NCBI GenBank assembly: GCA_021234155.1
Contig: JAJEKV010000002.1
Span: forward strand, 15,659,428 to 15,723,427
Direction of reading: 5' to 3'
DNA from: Isoetes taiwanensis
Taxonomy: Eukaryota; Streptophyta; Lycopodiopsida; Isoetales; Isoetaceae
Length of the DNA: 64,000 bases
Below, piece after piece: positions 12,378-24,300 of this stretch. Position numbers and translations under genes: made by a program. Every line of letters starts with the position of its first letter. The first letter of the stretch is position 1. A model generated the notes under the pieces. The model made no database searches, had not been told where the DNA came from, and saw only the letters and a program-made list of their open reading frames with translations.

Positions 12378-12970
12378 TGTTGGAATTTGAGAAGATATTC
12401 ATTATATATTTCTAAAGGACTTGCATGATTGATCATGCAACCTTTGGAGGTAGTATTTCAACTAGAGTAAATGACAAGGTTCATTAACCTAGTTATTATG
12501 TACATATGAACTATGAACCATGGGTTCATTAAATAATATTATTACTATAGTTGTTTGAGGAGGTTAAGGCTACCGAAACGGAGCCAAAACCATTCAAATG
12601 GTTACACCTCATTGTCGGTAGATTCTAAGGTCTAAACCGACGAGGCAAACACTGTACATAAGGAAAAACCCAAGACTAATTATATACAGAGAAATTACAA
12701 GCAATTCCGGCATGTTTGGAGTTCAGTTGATCGATTGAAGTTCATATCTTAGTTCAGAATAACTTGGTCAATACAACTACAGTAAATTGGTCAATCACAA
12801 ATGAACAGTAACTTTCAAATATTATTTTCAATGGTTAAATGGTTAAATGTTCCTATGATTGCTTAGAGATTATTCTTGGTCAGGTTATTATTGCTTAAGG
12901 ATTGAATTGCAAATATCATTGCTAGTCTATTTCTCAAGTTGTCATTATCTATTGTTATCAAATTTTAACA
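12378..12970 (+). repeat. 5' LTR of the Copia element (593 bp)
   Basis: Starts TGTTGGAATT and ends TTTTAACA. It is matched along its length by 17352-18008. Immediately inside lies TGGTATCAGAGC. Confidence 0.97.
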
Positions 12971-12972
12971 TT

Positions 12973-12984
12973 TGGTATCAGAGC
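12973..12984 (+). promoter_or_regulatory. Primer-binding site (initiator Met-tRNA type)
   Basis: TGGTATCAGAGC begins three bases after the 5' LTR. It is complementary to the 3' end of plant initiator methionine tRNA, the usual primer for Copia reverse transcription. Confidence 0.95.
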
Positions 12985-13013
12985 TTGGTGTGCTTGATTA
13001 TTCTTTGAACAAG

Positions 13014-13747
13014 ATGTCAAGCAGATTTGGTGCTAGTCTTTTGAGCAGTGTGGATGTATTCAAAGGAGGAGCAGGCTTTCAGGTATGGAAAGATGCAATT
13101 AAACACATTCTTGAAGTAGAGGAGCTATGGGATCTTGTTGATCCAGAAGGTGTGGACTTGAGCAGTCCAGTTAACACCATTCAAAGGTCTGTGTCAGAAG
13201 GTTCAGTAAATGCAAATGCTACTAATGCAACAAATGCAGGTGAGACAAGTGCAAGGGAAACAGTGGTCAGCCAAGGAGGAATGGCAGGAAGGTCATTGTA
13301 TGCACGCATCAAGGAGGCTCAAGGAATTATCTCTTGCAAGGTAAGTTCTACCATTAGCCTTAAATTGAGAGATAAAAGTCCTAGGCAGATGTGGAAGTTT
13401 CTCCTTAAGAACTATGAGGAGAAGACCTCCTCACAGATAGAATTGTTGGAAAATGAACTTAGAAGTTTAAAACTTCAAGTAGAAGGGGATGTTTCAGAAT
13501 ATTTCAATCATTTTGATAATATTATTGCTGACCTGTCAGCAGCAGCAGTCAATGTATCAGAAAGAAGCCAAGTTTTACAAATTTCTAGAGCCATTGAAAA
13601 TGAACAACTAGGATTATTCATAAGAAATATGTGTAAAACACGAGAAGAGGCTGAAAGGGTGTTGAGAACAGAATTTGAGCAAAAGAAATTAAAGGAAGGA
13701 GAAGATACTGCTGAAAACTTCTCACTGGTACAAAGAAGCAAGTTACA
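13014..13747 (+). pseudogene. Copia gag region (capsid part)
   Basis: The frame starts at the ATG at 13014, the first sensible start after the primer site. The product has the look of plant Copia gag: an N-terminal segment with FQVWKDAIKHILE, a helical middle (LRDKSPRQMWKFLLKNYEEK) and a charged C-terminal part. The two CCHC zinc knuckles that should follow lie in another frame from 13748, so a frameshift near 13735-13747 separates capsid from nucleocapsid. In its own frame the ORF runs on only to 13799. Confidence 0.9.
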
Positions 13748-14584
13748 TGCTATTATTGTCATGAGAGTGGTCATTTTAAAAGCCAATGTCCCAAATTAAA
13801 AAGGGAATTTAACTGTTATAATTGTGGAGGTAAGGGACATGTGGCTGCCAAATGCTCAACTCCAAAAGACTATAGTCAAGGGAGAGGAAGGGGAAAAGCT
13901 CCTAAGGGAGGAAGAGGTGTTGGAAGAAAAGAAGGAAGTGGGCCTGCAAGTGTTCATATCACCAAGGCAGCTGAGGAAGCAAACAAAGAGGAGACTCAAG
14001 ATGAGGATGAGGTAAATAAATTGTTGGTAGCACAAAATGCAAATTCTGAAACTAATAAAAAACCTGATGTTGTTGTAGTTGATAGTGGAGCTGAGAGATT
14101 AGTAGTACAAACTACTGATCTACTCCAAGGCATTGATGCTACTCGGAAAAGCAAAATTCAAGTTGGAAATGGAGAAGTGCAACTTGCTGAAGGATCTGGA
14201 TTATTGCAGCTGATAGACTTAGATGGAAATGTTGTTGACATAGAAAATGTCTTGTGTGTGCCTACTTTAATCAAAAACTTGATCTCAGTTAGTCAACTAG
14301 TTGACTTGGGATACAAGATAAACTTTGATTCCAAAGGATGTAGCATTTATCTTGATAATATATTGAAGTTTTATGCTAAAAGACTTGGAAATCTTTTTCA
14401 AATGGAGGGGATCATTAAAAATAGCATAAATTGCATTATTAATTCTGACACAGAGTTATGGCATAACAGGCTGGCTCACACCCATTGCAACAATATTAAA
14501 TATTTGGCAAAAAAGGGATGGATTTCTTGTAGGGATGATAAGCCAGACAAATTTATATGTAGGGATGCATGCTTGGTAAAATAA
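13748..14584 (+). pseudogene. Copia nucleocapsid, protease and pre-integrase region
   Basis: Two zinc knuckles of C-x2-C-x4-H-x4-C form are readable from 13748 (CYYCHESGHFKSQC, then CYNCGGKGHVAAKC). They are followed by a basic RGRG-rich linker, an aspartic protease active site VVDSGAE at about 14078-14098, and the pre-integrase histidine motif LWHNRLAHTH near 14455-14490. The frame then closes at 14584, just before the integrase core, so a second frameshift lies at about 14569-14584. Confidence 0.9.
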
Positions 14585-16320
14585 ACAGGCTGCCATTCAA
14601 GAAGTCAGCAAACAGAGCCAAACATGTTCTTGATCTAGTGCATACAGACCTTTGTGGACCATTAAACATAAGGAGCAGATCAAACAAACGGTATTTCATC
14701 ACTTTCATAGATGATTACTCTCGAAAATGCAAAGTTTATTGTCTAGCAAGAAAATCTCAAGCATTACAAGCATTTAAACAATATGTAACAGAGGTTGAAA
14801 GAGAAACAGGTAATAAAGTGAAATGCATTAGGTCAGATCGAGGAGGAGAATATTTGTCTACTAAGTTTAGACTGTTTTACATTGCTAATGGAATCAAAAG
14901 GCAGATGACTTGCAGGTTTAGCCCCCAACAAAATGGAGTAGCTGAAAGGAAGAATAGGACACTCATGGATGCAGTTAGGTCCATGATTAAACAAAGTGGA
15001 CTTCCAAATTATTTATGGGAGGAGGCCTTGAAGACTGCCACTCTTATTCAAAACAGACTTCCTACAGCAGCCATTAAAGGGTATGTACCTCAAAATCTCT
15101 GGCATAATGACAATGAAAAGATTGATTATGACAGGTTCAAGACGTATGGATGCCTAACTTATATTCATATACCTCATGAATTAAGAAAAAAATTAGACAG
15201 CAAAGCTGAAGTTGGCTATTTGGTAGGGTATGATGAGGAAGCCAAGGCATACAAGATTTATAATCCTCTTACCAAGAAAATAATCATTAGCAGGGATGTA
15301 TTGTTCAATGAGAATGTCATTTACAAAGACAGGTTGAAAAATTATGAACCAAAGGGAGCAGAAATAAATGAGCAGGATAAAGCAGCAAAACTAATGGACA
15401 AACAGGTCAAGGATCTTACCCATGTGGATTCAGATGATGATGATACACTAGAAGATGACAATGCAAGTGATACAGCAGAAAAGAATGTTCAGCAAGAAGA
15501 TGTATCAGCAAAACAAGTAGAGCAGCAAAATGAAAACAATGTCAAACAAAGGAAAAATCAAGTTGAAAAATTGTTAGGGGACACTCACATTGATCTAGAC
15601 AGATATGGGAGGAATGAAGCAGGCAAAAGCAGAAGATTACAAGGAATGCATGTTGATCATGATCAGATTCTAAGCATAACAGAAGACTCCAGAGTTCCGA
15701 GGTCATATGAAGAAGTGTTGAGTAGTTCAGATAAAGACATGTGGATTAAAGCAATGAATGAGGAGATGGAATCTTTTAGAGAAACACATACATATGACAT
15801 AGTAGAGTACATTGTTGACAAACACATAATTGGCAGCAAATGGCTTTTCAAACTAAAAACCAATGCAGATGGAAGTCTGAAACACAAGGCCAGATTAGTA
15901 GCTCAGGGATTTACCCAGAAGAAGGGAGAGGATTATGAGGAGACCTATTCTCCAATTGTCAAATTAACTAGTCTCAGAATGCTATTATCTATAGCTAATG
16001 CTCGAGACCTTGAAGTACATCACATGGATGTAAAGACCGCCTTCCTAAATGCAAAATTGGAGGAGAATGTTTATCTAAAGCAACCAGCTGGTTTTGACCA
16101 AGGAAAAAACAAAGTATGGAAGCTAAATAGAGCTGTTTATGGACTAAAGCAGTCACCCAGGGAATGGTACAATTGTATTGACAATTACCTGAGAGAACAA
16201 AAATTTGAAAAGTTCCAAAATGATGGAAATCTTTACAGGTTCAGAAATGAAGGAGAATTTTGCATAATTGCACTCTATGTGGACGTTGCATTATGTTTGC
16301 AAATAGTGAATCATGTTTGA
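14569..16320 (+). pseudogene. Copia integrase and N-terminal reverse transcriptase
   Basis: The integrase catalytic core shows the acidic residues in HTDLCGP, RSDRGGEY and NGVAERKNRT contexts. It is followed by the C-terminal KTYGCLTYIH and VGYLVGYDEE segments and an acidic spacer. Reverse transcriptase starts near 15730 with conserved KWLFKLK, KARLVAQGFTQ, HHMDVKTAFLNA and YGLKQSPREWY blocks. The catalytic YVDD box is broken: after Tyr-Val-Asp at 16276-16284 a one-base deletion shifts the frame, which then ends at 16320. The remainder continues in the frame that is open from 16260. Confidence 0.95.
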
Positions 16321-17261
16321 ATCATTGCAAAGAGATACTTAAGAGCAGGTTCAGAATGACTTATCTTGGAGAGTTAAAACAATTTCTTGGAATAGAAGTC
16401 ACAAGAAACAGGCAGAAAAGGATCTTGAAGCTCACTCAACATAGACATATAGATAACATGTTGAAAAGGTTTAACCTAGAACATGCTAATACAGTTAAGA
16501 CACCAATAGTTCCAGGGCACAAACTTACTGCAGAAGAAGAAATATCAGAGTCTGAAAGAAGAGAAATGGAGGAAATACCATATCGAGCCCTTGTTGGATG
16601 TTTACTGTACTTGGCCAATAACACAAGGCCAAATATTGCCTATGCAGTCAATATTCTTAGCAGAAGGAATCACAATCCTAGCAAACAGCATTGGATAGCT
16701 GGAAAAAGAGTTCTAAGGTATTTGAAAGGAACTATGTATAATGGGCTAACCTACAACTCAACTAACTTGGTCATGGAGGCTTTTAATGATGCAGATTGGG
16801 GAGGAGATTTAAGTTGTAGAAAATCCACATCAGGGTATGTTATAATGTTAGGAGGTGGCACTATAGCATGGAGAACCAAAAAACAGAATGCCATAGGAAT
16901 GTCTACAGCCGAGGCTGAGTATGTAGCAGCATCTCTAGTTGCCAAAGAGATTGCATGGTTGAGAAGGCTTATGAATGAGCTCGAATGTGAGCAAGAAAAG
17001 CTAACACATATTCTTACAGATAGCCAAAGTTGTATGGCTATAGTCAAGAATCCAGTAGATCATGACAGGACCAAACATATTGAACTGAATATTCACTTTA
17101 TAAGAGACTTGGCAGTTAAAGGTTACATACAAATGAAGTATGTTCATACCACAGATCAGGTTGCAGATATTCTTACAAAAGCTCTTGTTGAAAGCAAGTT
17201 CAAAAAATTCCAGCAGGATATGAATATTACAGGGGAGAATTTCTGTGCAGATGACAGTTAA
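16285..17261 (+). pseudogene. Copia C-terminal reverse transcriptase and RNase H
   Basis: Continues the polyprotein after the one-base deletion in the YVDD box. Visible blocks are LGELKQFLGIEV, YRALVGCLLYL, NTRPNIAYAVNILSR, the RNase H segment with DADWGGD and STSGYV, STAEAEYVAAS, LTDSQSCMAI, and the C-terminal TKHIELNIHFIRD and ADILTKAL. The stop at 17261 is about 90 bp before the 3' LTR, a normal spacing. Confidence 0.95.
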
Positions 17262-17341
17262 AAATTCAATACAAAAGATAGAACAGTATGTATATATTTG
17301 GAACTGCATCAATGATTCAGAAAGATTCAGAAATATATAAT

Positions 17342-17351
17342 GAAGGAGGAG
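17342..17351 (+). promoter_or_regulatory. Polypurine tract of the Copia element
   Basis: GAAGGAGGAG lies directly before the 3' LTR (TGTTGAAATT), the expected position of the plus-strand primer. Confidence 0.9.
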
Positions 17352-18008
17352 TGTTGAAATTTGAGAAGATATTCATTATATATTTCTAAAGGACTTGCAT
17401 GATTGATCATGCAACCTTTGGAGGTAGTATTTCAACTAGAGTAAATGACAAGGTTCATTAACCTAGTTATTATGTACATACGAACTATGAACCATGGGTT
17501 CATTAAATGATATTATTACTATAGTTGTTTGAGGAGGTTAAGGCTACCGAAATGGAGCCAAAACCATTCAAATGGTTACACCTCATTGTCAGTAGATTCT
17601 AAGGCCTAAACCGACGAGGCAAACACTTTACATAAGGAAAAACCCAAGACTAATTATATACAGAGAAATTACAAGCAAACACTGTACATAAGGAAAAACC
17701 CAAGACTAATTATATACAGAGAAATTACAAGCAATTCTGGCATGTTTGGAGTTCAGTTGATCGATTGAAGTTCATATCTTGGTTCAGAATAACTTGATCA
17801 ATACAGCTACAGTAAGCTGGTCAAACACAAATGAACAGTAACTTTCAAATATTATTTTCAATGGTTAAATGGTTAAATGGTTAAATGTTCCTATGATTGC
17901 TTAGAGATTATTCTTGGTCAGGTTATTATTGCTTAAGGATTGAATTGCAAATATCATTGCTAGTCTATTTCTCAAGTTGTCATTATCTATTGTTATCAAA
18001 TTTTAACA
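17352..18008 (+). repeat. 3' LTR of the Copia element (657 bp)
   Basis: It matches the 5' LTR but is 64 bp longer. This is fully explained by a 56-bp tandem duplication (17621-17676 and 17677-17732) plus one extra 8-bp GGTTAAAT unit near 17870-17885. The duplication arose after insertion or is unfixed in the family. Confidence 0.97.
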
Positions 18009-18413
18009 CATGCAACACTAAATCTGGGCTAGCTTGTCCTTCTTCCTAGATGCACAGAAACTGAAATAGCAAAAATTATAGTAAGTTGCATCTGATAAAC
18101 TCTTCATGGACATAGACCAAAATCCTAACATGCAATGATATTCCACCATTTGGCATCAAGTCCAGGAACACATGGACTGGAGTACAACAAAAGATATTTC
18201 TCAGGACACCCATATTTCATTCTATTCAGAAAGCTCAAGCCTGCTCTCATAGAATGTTATTACCCATTTCAAAAACGTAATGTACAAATACCATCATTTG
18301 GAAGAAGGCAAACAGACAAACTAAATTATTATATTCAAATTTTCATGGGAACACTTGGAAATGAAGGAAACTTCAGCATATTGCTGTTTGAAGTCTCTTA
18401 TGTATGAGTTCCA

Positions 18414-18501
18414 TGGATCGGTTTGTCCACTGGGGTTATAATCCTGTCTTTGCATTTATGTTGCTCTGGTTTCTAGTTGGTGAATAAAGCTTGACGTCCT
18501 T

Positions 18502-18535
<34 letters not shown>
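18414..18535 (+). mobile_element. Severely 5'-truncated LINE tail with poly(A) and 14-bp target duplication
   Basis: About 89 bp of sequence with an AATAAA signal is followed by a run of about 33 A residues. The flanks 18400-18413 and 18535-18548 both read ATGTATGAGTTCCA (one A shared with the tail). The end AAGCTTGACGTCCTTC-poly(A) resembles that of the LINE at 62251-63795, which ends AAGCTTCATTCCTTC-poly(A). Confidence 0.9.
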
Positions 18536-18537
<2 letters not shown>

Positions 18538-18670
18538 TATGAGTTCCAAAAATGCTAACATAGAAGTCCTATCATATCCGTGAGATCAATCATAAAAGTA
18601 TCCCATTCTCAAGCTGTTTAAGTTGGAAAAGTAACAACAAGATCTTATTGTAAAGAAGTTTGTAATCTGC

Positions 18671-18890
18671 CTTACTAGAATAAATATCAATTCAGGCAGT
18701 AGAGATAATAAAATGTTGAATGAGTAAAATTTCAATAGGATCTGTAGGCAACCATGTCTTCTGCTACTGGATTCATCATCCTTACTAGAATAAATATCAA
18801 TTCAGATAGTAGAGATAATAAAATGTTGAATGAGTAAAATTTCAATTGGATCTGTAGGCAACCATGTCTTCTGCTACTGGATTCATCATC
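18671..18890. repeat. Tandem duplication of a 110-bp unit
   Basis: 18671-18780 and 18781-18890 are identical apart from about three to four bases. The unit contains no recognised feature. Confidence 0.95.
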
Positions 18891-19116
18891 TACATGCTTC
18901 AATCTACAATCCTAACTTATTCTCGAATTCTCAATTCTCAATTCTCAAATGTTGTAGACCTTCTAGAATCTTGTCATCAATGTTTCCACATGGTTGTTGC
19001 TATTGTTCATGCCACATGCTTCTCTAGCCATTCAATTCTTCCATCTCAACATATAAATGTCTTAATTGTGAATCTTGTACATGTTGAGGAAGAAATGGTT
19101 GCATATCATCGTTCTT

Positions 19117-19241
19117 AGAATAAGAATAAGAATAAGAATAAGAATAAGAATAAGAATAAGAATAAGAATAAGAATAAGAATAAGAATAAGAATAAGAATA
19201 AGAATAAGAATAAGAATAAGAATAAGAATAAGAATAAGAAT
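19117..19241. repeat. (AGAATA)n microsatellite, about 21 copies
   Basis: A near-perfect hexanucleotide run of about 125 bp. It creates artificial open frames on both strands (Ser-Tyr, Ile-Arg and Leu-Phe repeats), which are not genes. Confidence 0.98.
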
Positions 19242-19664
19242 GATTTTTTATCATCCACTGAGGCCAATCGGCCTATGGGACCCATAAGGAGCGCAGCAAA
19301 CTTATTACTGTCCGGGTTAAAAAACCCCAAGAAACCAAATGCAAGAAAACGAAAAATGAAATCGAAAACATTACATAAACCTTTACAACACCACCAAAAA
19401 GGGCTACAACAACCTCATACTCTACCTTTCTAAAACTTACAACACCACCAAAAAGGGCTACGACAACCTTATATCTTGCCCTTTTAAAACTGAAAATACT
19501 TGTACCTTAAACGCAGGGGCATCATCTAAACTAATCTATTTATACTAGTTTGACTTGATTAGGCCTTGAAATGGCTTGAAAAATATGTAAATGACATTTC
19601 AATTATCTTTTGGTAACTCAATTTATATTACTTTGCCCTAAATTCCCTGCGCCTTTATTTTCTA

Positions 19665-20448
19665 GGGAAAAACTACAGAATACCCTTATGTTTTGACATA
19701 TTTTGCCACATACCCCTAACTTTTCAAAAATTTATGGAATGCCCCTGGTCAACGTACAATGTATTTTGTAGTTTTGATAATTGTTCAAATACCCTTATGT
19801 TTTGACATAATTCCTCAAATGCCCTTATGTTTCCTTCAAATTCACAAAATACCCTTGATACCTATAATGTGTGTTTTATTTCTGATCTGTGGCTGGAGCT
19901 TAAGAATCCATGATGGGTCCTTGTTCTAGTGGCTTCGCTACAATTGCAGGAATCGGATAACAGCAGGAATTGGATCCTTGTTCCAGTGGCTTCGCTACAA
20001 TTGCATGGCAACAGCAATAATCGAAACCATTTAGGCAAATTTTTGCAGCAAAAGAATCGTTGTTGTTGCAAAAAAGAAGTCGGCAAATCATTACTGGTGC
20101 GACAAAAGAAGTTGTTACTGGTGCGAAATCTGAGTCGGATCATAAGCTCGAAATCAGAATCGGATCATAAGCTCCAATCGAACTCTATAGCACCGTACCA
20201 AAAATTTGCTAGTCTATAGCGCCAGAAAAGCATAAACCTTTTGTAGAAAGTTGTAGAAAAAGGCGGGAGTGGAAACGAACCGCTTGCAGAAGGGCATTTG
20301 AAGAAATACGTAAAAATATAAGAGCATATTGATGTACGAAATTCTACGAGGGCAAATACGTTGACCAGGGGCATTCCATAGATTTTTGAAAAGTTAAGGG
20401 CATGTGGCAAAATATATCAAAACATAAGGGTATTCTGTAGTTTTTCCC
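19665..20448. mobile_element. Non-autonomous MULE with long TIRs and 9-bp target duplication
   Basis: About 97 bp at each end are inverted copies with very few differences, starting GGGAAAAACTACAGAATACC. The flanks 19656-19664 and 20449-20457 are both TATTTTCTA. The interior has a short duplicated block (CAGTGGCTTCGCTACAATTG near 19927 and 19983) and no transposase. High arm identity suggests a younger insertion than the Pack-MULE at 9277. Confidence 0.93.
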
Positions 20449-20589
20449 TATTTTCTATGACTTCTGGCGTGACTTTTGCTAGTTTTTTTTCTTAATATGG
20501 GTTTCCCTAAGCAGAATTTGGATCTATAATATCTTTTGTATTCACAAAAAACTGAAAAATGGATTAAGACCTTTTGTAACGGATCCATG

Positions 20590-21210
20590 GGAGGCCGCCC
20601 GTGTAGATCTTGGTGTGGCATTTCTTGACACCACCATAAGATGGTAGGATGGATTTTCCATAAACATCTCGCGTTTTCACGTCTCTCTATAATTGCGATC
20701 ATGGTGAAACATCTAGATGCTTATGGGAAATCCATCCCACCCTCTTATGGTGGTGTCAGAAAACGCCACAGCAAGATCTACTCGAACAGTCTCCCATGGG
20801 TCTATTACAATCTCTCCCACTAGAACTATGCTTGTTCTCGAGGATCACAGGACCATAGACCACACCATGGTGGCCAAGACCAAGCCAAGGCCATACCCCG
20901 GCCTAACCCATTGGCCAAGACATCTGGATGTTTATGGGAAATCCATCCCATTCTCTTATGGTGGTGTCAGAAAATGCCACAGGATCACTAGACCATAGGC
21001 CACACCATGGTGTCCAAGACCAAGCCAAGGCTATATTGTCTAACAGGCATCCAAATCACACATGCCCCCATAGAGACTCGAACTCAAGCCCTGCTCTGAG
21101 ATCAAATGTAATGTTCCTTAACCACACCGGCCTAACAAACTGGCCACAATATCTGGATGTTTTGGCCACTTGGTTTAGGCTGGGTGTTTAAGGAACGTTA
21201 CACCTTTTGT
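20590..21210. repeat. Shuffled direct and inverted repeat block
   Basis: A block with GGGAAATCCATCCCA followed by CTTATGGTGGTGTCA occurs twice in direct orientation (about 20712 and 20928) and once inverted (about 20625-20680). The phrase CACACCATGGTG with CCAAGACCAAGCC occurs near 20860 and 21000. At 21107-21207 an inverted repeat of about 27 bp (TAATGTTCCTTAA / TTAAGGAACGTTA) closes the block. No coding content is recognised. Confidence 0.75.
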
Positions 21211-21405
21211 TATAGACCAATATCTAAGAAAAAATAATTGTTGTTTCTTTGTGCCGTTAAAAAATCTGTTCTATTTTTTCATTACCTGCAATTAATATTC
21301 AGATCTGGTATGGGACACGGAGGGCTTACTATGCTTACAAGAATATAATAGAGCTTGGTTGATGAGGTGCAAACCTGGAGACTTCACCTTTTCCTGAAGA
21401 ATCAT

Positions 21406-22305
21406 CTATATGAATTTGGCTATTAATACTTTGCTCTGTAAGACTATGTCAAACATACCAATTCCCCCTTCTGTTTTGTCCCTCTTGCACTTCCACCAAG
21501 CAATTTTGATCGTTGCACCTTCTTCATTACCTCCCCAGACGAAGTTTCGAATCAGCCCTTCTAACTCCTGCACCTTCTCCCTCGGAGCAAGTAGAATTGA
21601 TGATATATATACATAAGTATTCTTAGCACATGTTTTGCCACAGTAATCCTCCCTGCAAGGGATAACTTTGCTACCTTCCACCAATTTAGGTGTTTATGTA
21701 GGCCTAGTAGCATTTCATCCCATATTCGTGCACTAGTGATGTTAATGCCCATTGGGATTCCTAACAAATTTGGAGTGTTCACCCTCGGGGATAATTTTCC
21801 ATGGTAAGCTTTCCAAACATATGGGATGCCTGTTTCTCCAAAGGCCACTTTGACCAGCATTTTTTCCAATTTATGAGGCAACCTGAAGCTATTGAGAAGG
21901 TGGCCGATGAGTTGTCCCTGCACATGACATATTGTTTTTCTCTCGCCTCGATAAACGTAAATGAGTCGATGTGATACCGGTTTCTGATTTGTTGAGAACC
22001 GCCCCACATTTCTAGTCGAGGAATGAGACCGTCTGCGCAGATGCTTGCGGGAATAACTCGTGAGAGAGCTTCTTCGCTATATTGAAGAGAAAAGGAGCCA
22101 GGGGGACAACCTTGCTCGATGCCCCTCTTAATCTCAAATATAGGAGATGATTCACCTTGAAATAAGACCGAGGCTCGAGCTTATCTCAATAGTTTCATTA
22201 CCCCTTCAGAAAAATATCCCCACAACCCGGCTTTGAGCATCATTTTATGCGTAAAACTCCATCTAATGTTGTCATATGCCTTGGTGAAATCTAGCTTTAG
22301 ATAGG
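21406..22305 (-). pseudogene. LINE reverse transcriptase catalytic and thumb region, heavily broken
   Basis: After about 22306 the match continues through several frames. A QGCPLAPFLFNI block is readable near 22115, and an FTFIEAREK block near 21955. At the position where the catalytic F/YADD should stand, the readable residues are YHIDS, so the active site is lost. Thumb motifs follow: KLSLAGRITVAKHVL near 21660 and IRNFVWGG near 21550, then GGIGMFDI near 21455. The match fades at about 21340. Confidence 0.85.
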
Positions 22306-24029
22306 CTACTTTTTGTCCTGTTTTTTTCCGCCCAAAGGCAACCCTTCAAAAGCTGATGCCACATTGTTCAGAATACTCCTACCCGGTAAGAAGCCAGATT
22401 GGGCCTGTGAGATACCTTCCGCTAAAATTGGTTTGATCTTCTCTGCCATAGCCTTGGCTATGATTTTGTAAAATGCAGATAGGAGTGTGATAGGCCTCCA
22501 ATCGTTAATTGTGCTTGGCTCCTTACACTTGGGTACCAAGGCAATGTAGTCTGTATTCAATCTTGGATTTAAATTTTCAGCTTGCAAGGAGTCTGTGTAT
22601 GCAGAAAAGATATCATATTTAATCCATTCCCAATTGCATTGGTAGAATTCGATGGGAATTCCATCCATACCCGGACATTTATTCTTAGCCAATAAGAGGG
22701 TGGCTTTTTCAAGATCCTCCATAGAGAGAGAGCGACTTAGAATATCTTTTTGGCTAGAGCTCATTATAGGTGAAACTTTTGAGATCACTAGCTCTTCATA
22801 TGTATCTTGGAATGGTAAGTTATGTTCCCCAAAAAAACCTTGGAAATGATTATGTAAGTACCTTTTTAGATCCCCTGGGGATTTGAGAGTCGAGTCGTCG
22901 CCTAGTGCAATGGTTGATAGAGTAGACGACCTCTTCTTTTCTTTAGCTGACTTAAAGAAGAACTTGGTGCATTTATCACCTTCATTTAACCAAGTCAATC
23001 CTGCTTTGCATCTGTTCTCCATTATCTTGACTTCCTCTAGTGCCTTTATCTGTTCTATTATTCCCTTCTCCTCTATCCCATCATTCGGGCCCAATGCTCT
23101 AAGTGAGTGGAGCTGATTGTAAAGGTTATCCAACTCTCCCCTCTCCCTTTGCACTTTAGCTCTACCCCAACTTTTGGCATAATTTTTTATATTACCCAGG
23201 ACCGTTATCATGGTTTCCATCCCTGAGCCCGTTCTGAAAGTGGATTGCCATATGCTTTTACAAGCCTCCACAAATTCTGGATCTTTCAGATATCTAGTGT
23301 TGAGTTTGAATACTGTTTTAGAAGTTCTAATCTGGCAAATCTGGGTAGATATGACCTGTGGATTGTGATCCGAGATAGCATTTTGTAGAAGGTTGGATCT
23401 ATGCATGTTTGGAAGGATGGTAAGTGCCTCATCGTTGATGTAGCATCTATCATGTCTTGCATAAGTCCTACCCATGCCTATCCATCCGTTACACCATGTA
23501 TAGCCCTTATCTCCGTCTACTTCCATGAAGACTATATCTTCTAACAGTTTGCACCACTGTACTTTCTCAAACCCATGCACAATTGCAGATGATACCCCTT
23601 GTCTATCCTCAGCTGCCTCCACCATATTGAAATCTCCTACCATTAGCCAAGCTACCTTGTTCCCGAAACCTTTTAATTTGTGCCTAAGAGTGGCCCATAG
23701 GGTTCCTCTGCCTCTGGGGTTGTTATGGGCGTAAACGTTCACCAAGCCCCATACTTTACCTTCATGTTGCCATAAGATTAAAGACCATCTCCCAAATCTG
23801 TCTACCTGTGACTCACATACTTTTACTTCTTTTTTCCACGCGATGAGGGTCCCTGCACTAGAAGTTTCCTTTACTGCAGCAATTGCCACGTATTCATTGC
23901 CTATTACTTATGTTCTTGTAAGCATATCACATCCGGGTTAATCCCCTTTATGGCGCTTGCTAACCTACTCTTCTTGTATTCGGAGGATTTTACTCCCCTA
24001 ATATTCCAACTGAGAATTTTATGATTCAT
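22306..24029 (-). pseudogene. LINE ORF2: endonuclease and N-terminal reverse transcriptase
   Basis: The ATG at 24029-24027 opens with NHKILSWNIRG, the first block of an APE-like endonuclease, followed by VICLQEH. Tandem stops and a frameshift occur near 23895-23910. The frame then resumes with WLMVGDFNMVE and a late SDHNP motif, both standard for this nuclease. A linker follows, then the reverse transcriptase start: KNKCPGMDGIP, DWRPITLLSAFYKI and QSGFLPGRSI. The enzyme would nick target DNA and copy the element RNA, but this copy is dead. Confidence 0.93.
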
Positions 24030-24300
24030 AAAGAGATGTTTCCCAACCCTTTTTCCTTTTCGTGCTATCCGACCCTTCTTCTTCTAGACTTGTGCTTGTT
24101 TCCTTTTTGTTTTTTTTCCCTGTTAGAGTAGGGGGATCTTCATCCACCATATCCTCCTCTTCCATTAGATCCGCCCACTTATTTTTGTTTGGGGGAATGA
24201 CTCTCTCTATATCATCCAATTCCCCATATACCACTATATCTCTCCCAATCCCTCCTTCCGCTTCAGAAAGCGTTCCCTTCTCTGTGTTTGTTGTTTCCAT
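24019..24300 (-). pseudogene. C-terminal part of LINE ORF1
   Basis: An acidic then Lys-rich segment of about 93 codons (short pieces: MEEEDMVDEDPP, KKNKKETSTS). No domain is recognised. Its stop overlaps the ORF2 start in an 11-base ATGAATCATAA arrangement (24029-24019), which identifies it as the reading frame preceding ORF2 of the same LINE. Confidence 0.65.

Larger units (their letters stand above)
12378..18008 (+). mobile_element. Complete, decayed Copia LTR retrotransposon (5,631 bp)
   Basis: Two LTRs beginning TGTTG and ending AACA flank an internal region with a primer-binding site, gag, protease, integrase, reverse transcriptase and RNase H in Copia order, then a polypurine tract. 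The flanks 12373-12377 and 18009-18013 are both CATGC, the 5-bp target duplication. I count about 14 substitutions between the LTRs over roughly 593 aligned bases, so the insertion is not recent. Several frameshifts split the coding region, so it cannot move on its own. Confidence 0.97.

Noticed and set aside
19024-19330. Ser-Tyr, Ile-Arg and Leu-Phe repeat proteins
   Set aside because: Direct translation of a hexanucleotide microsatellite.
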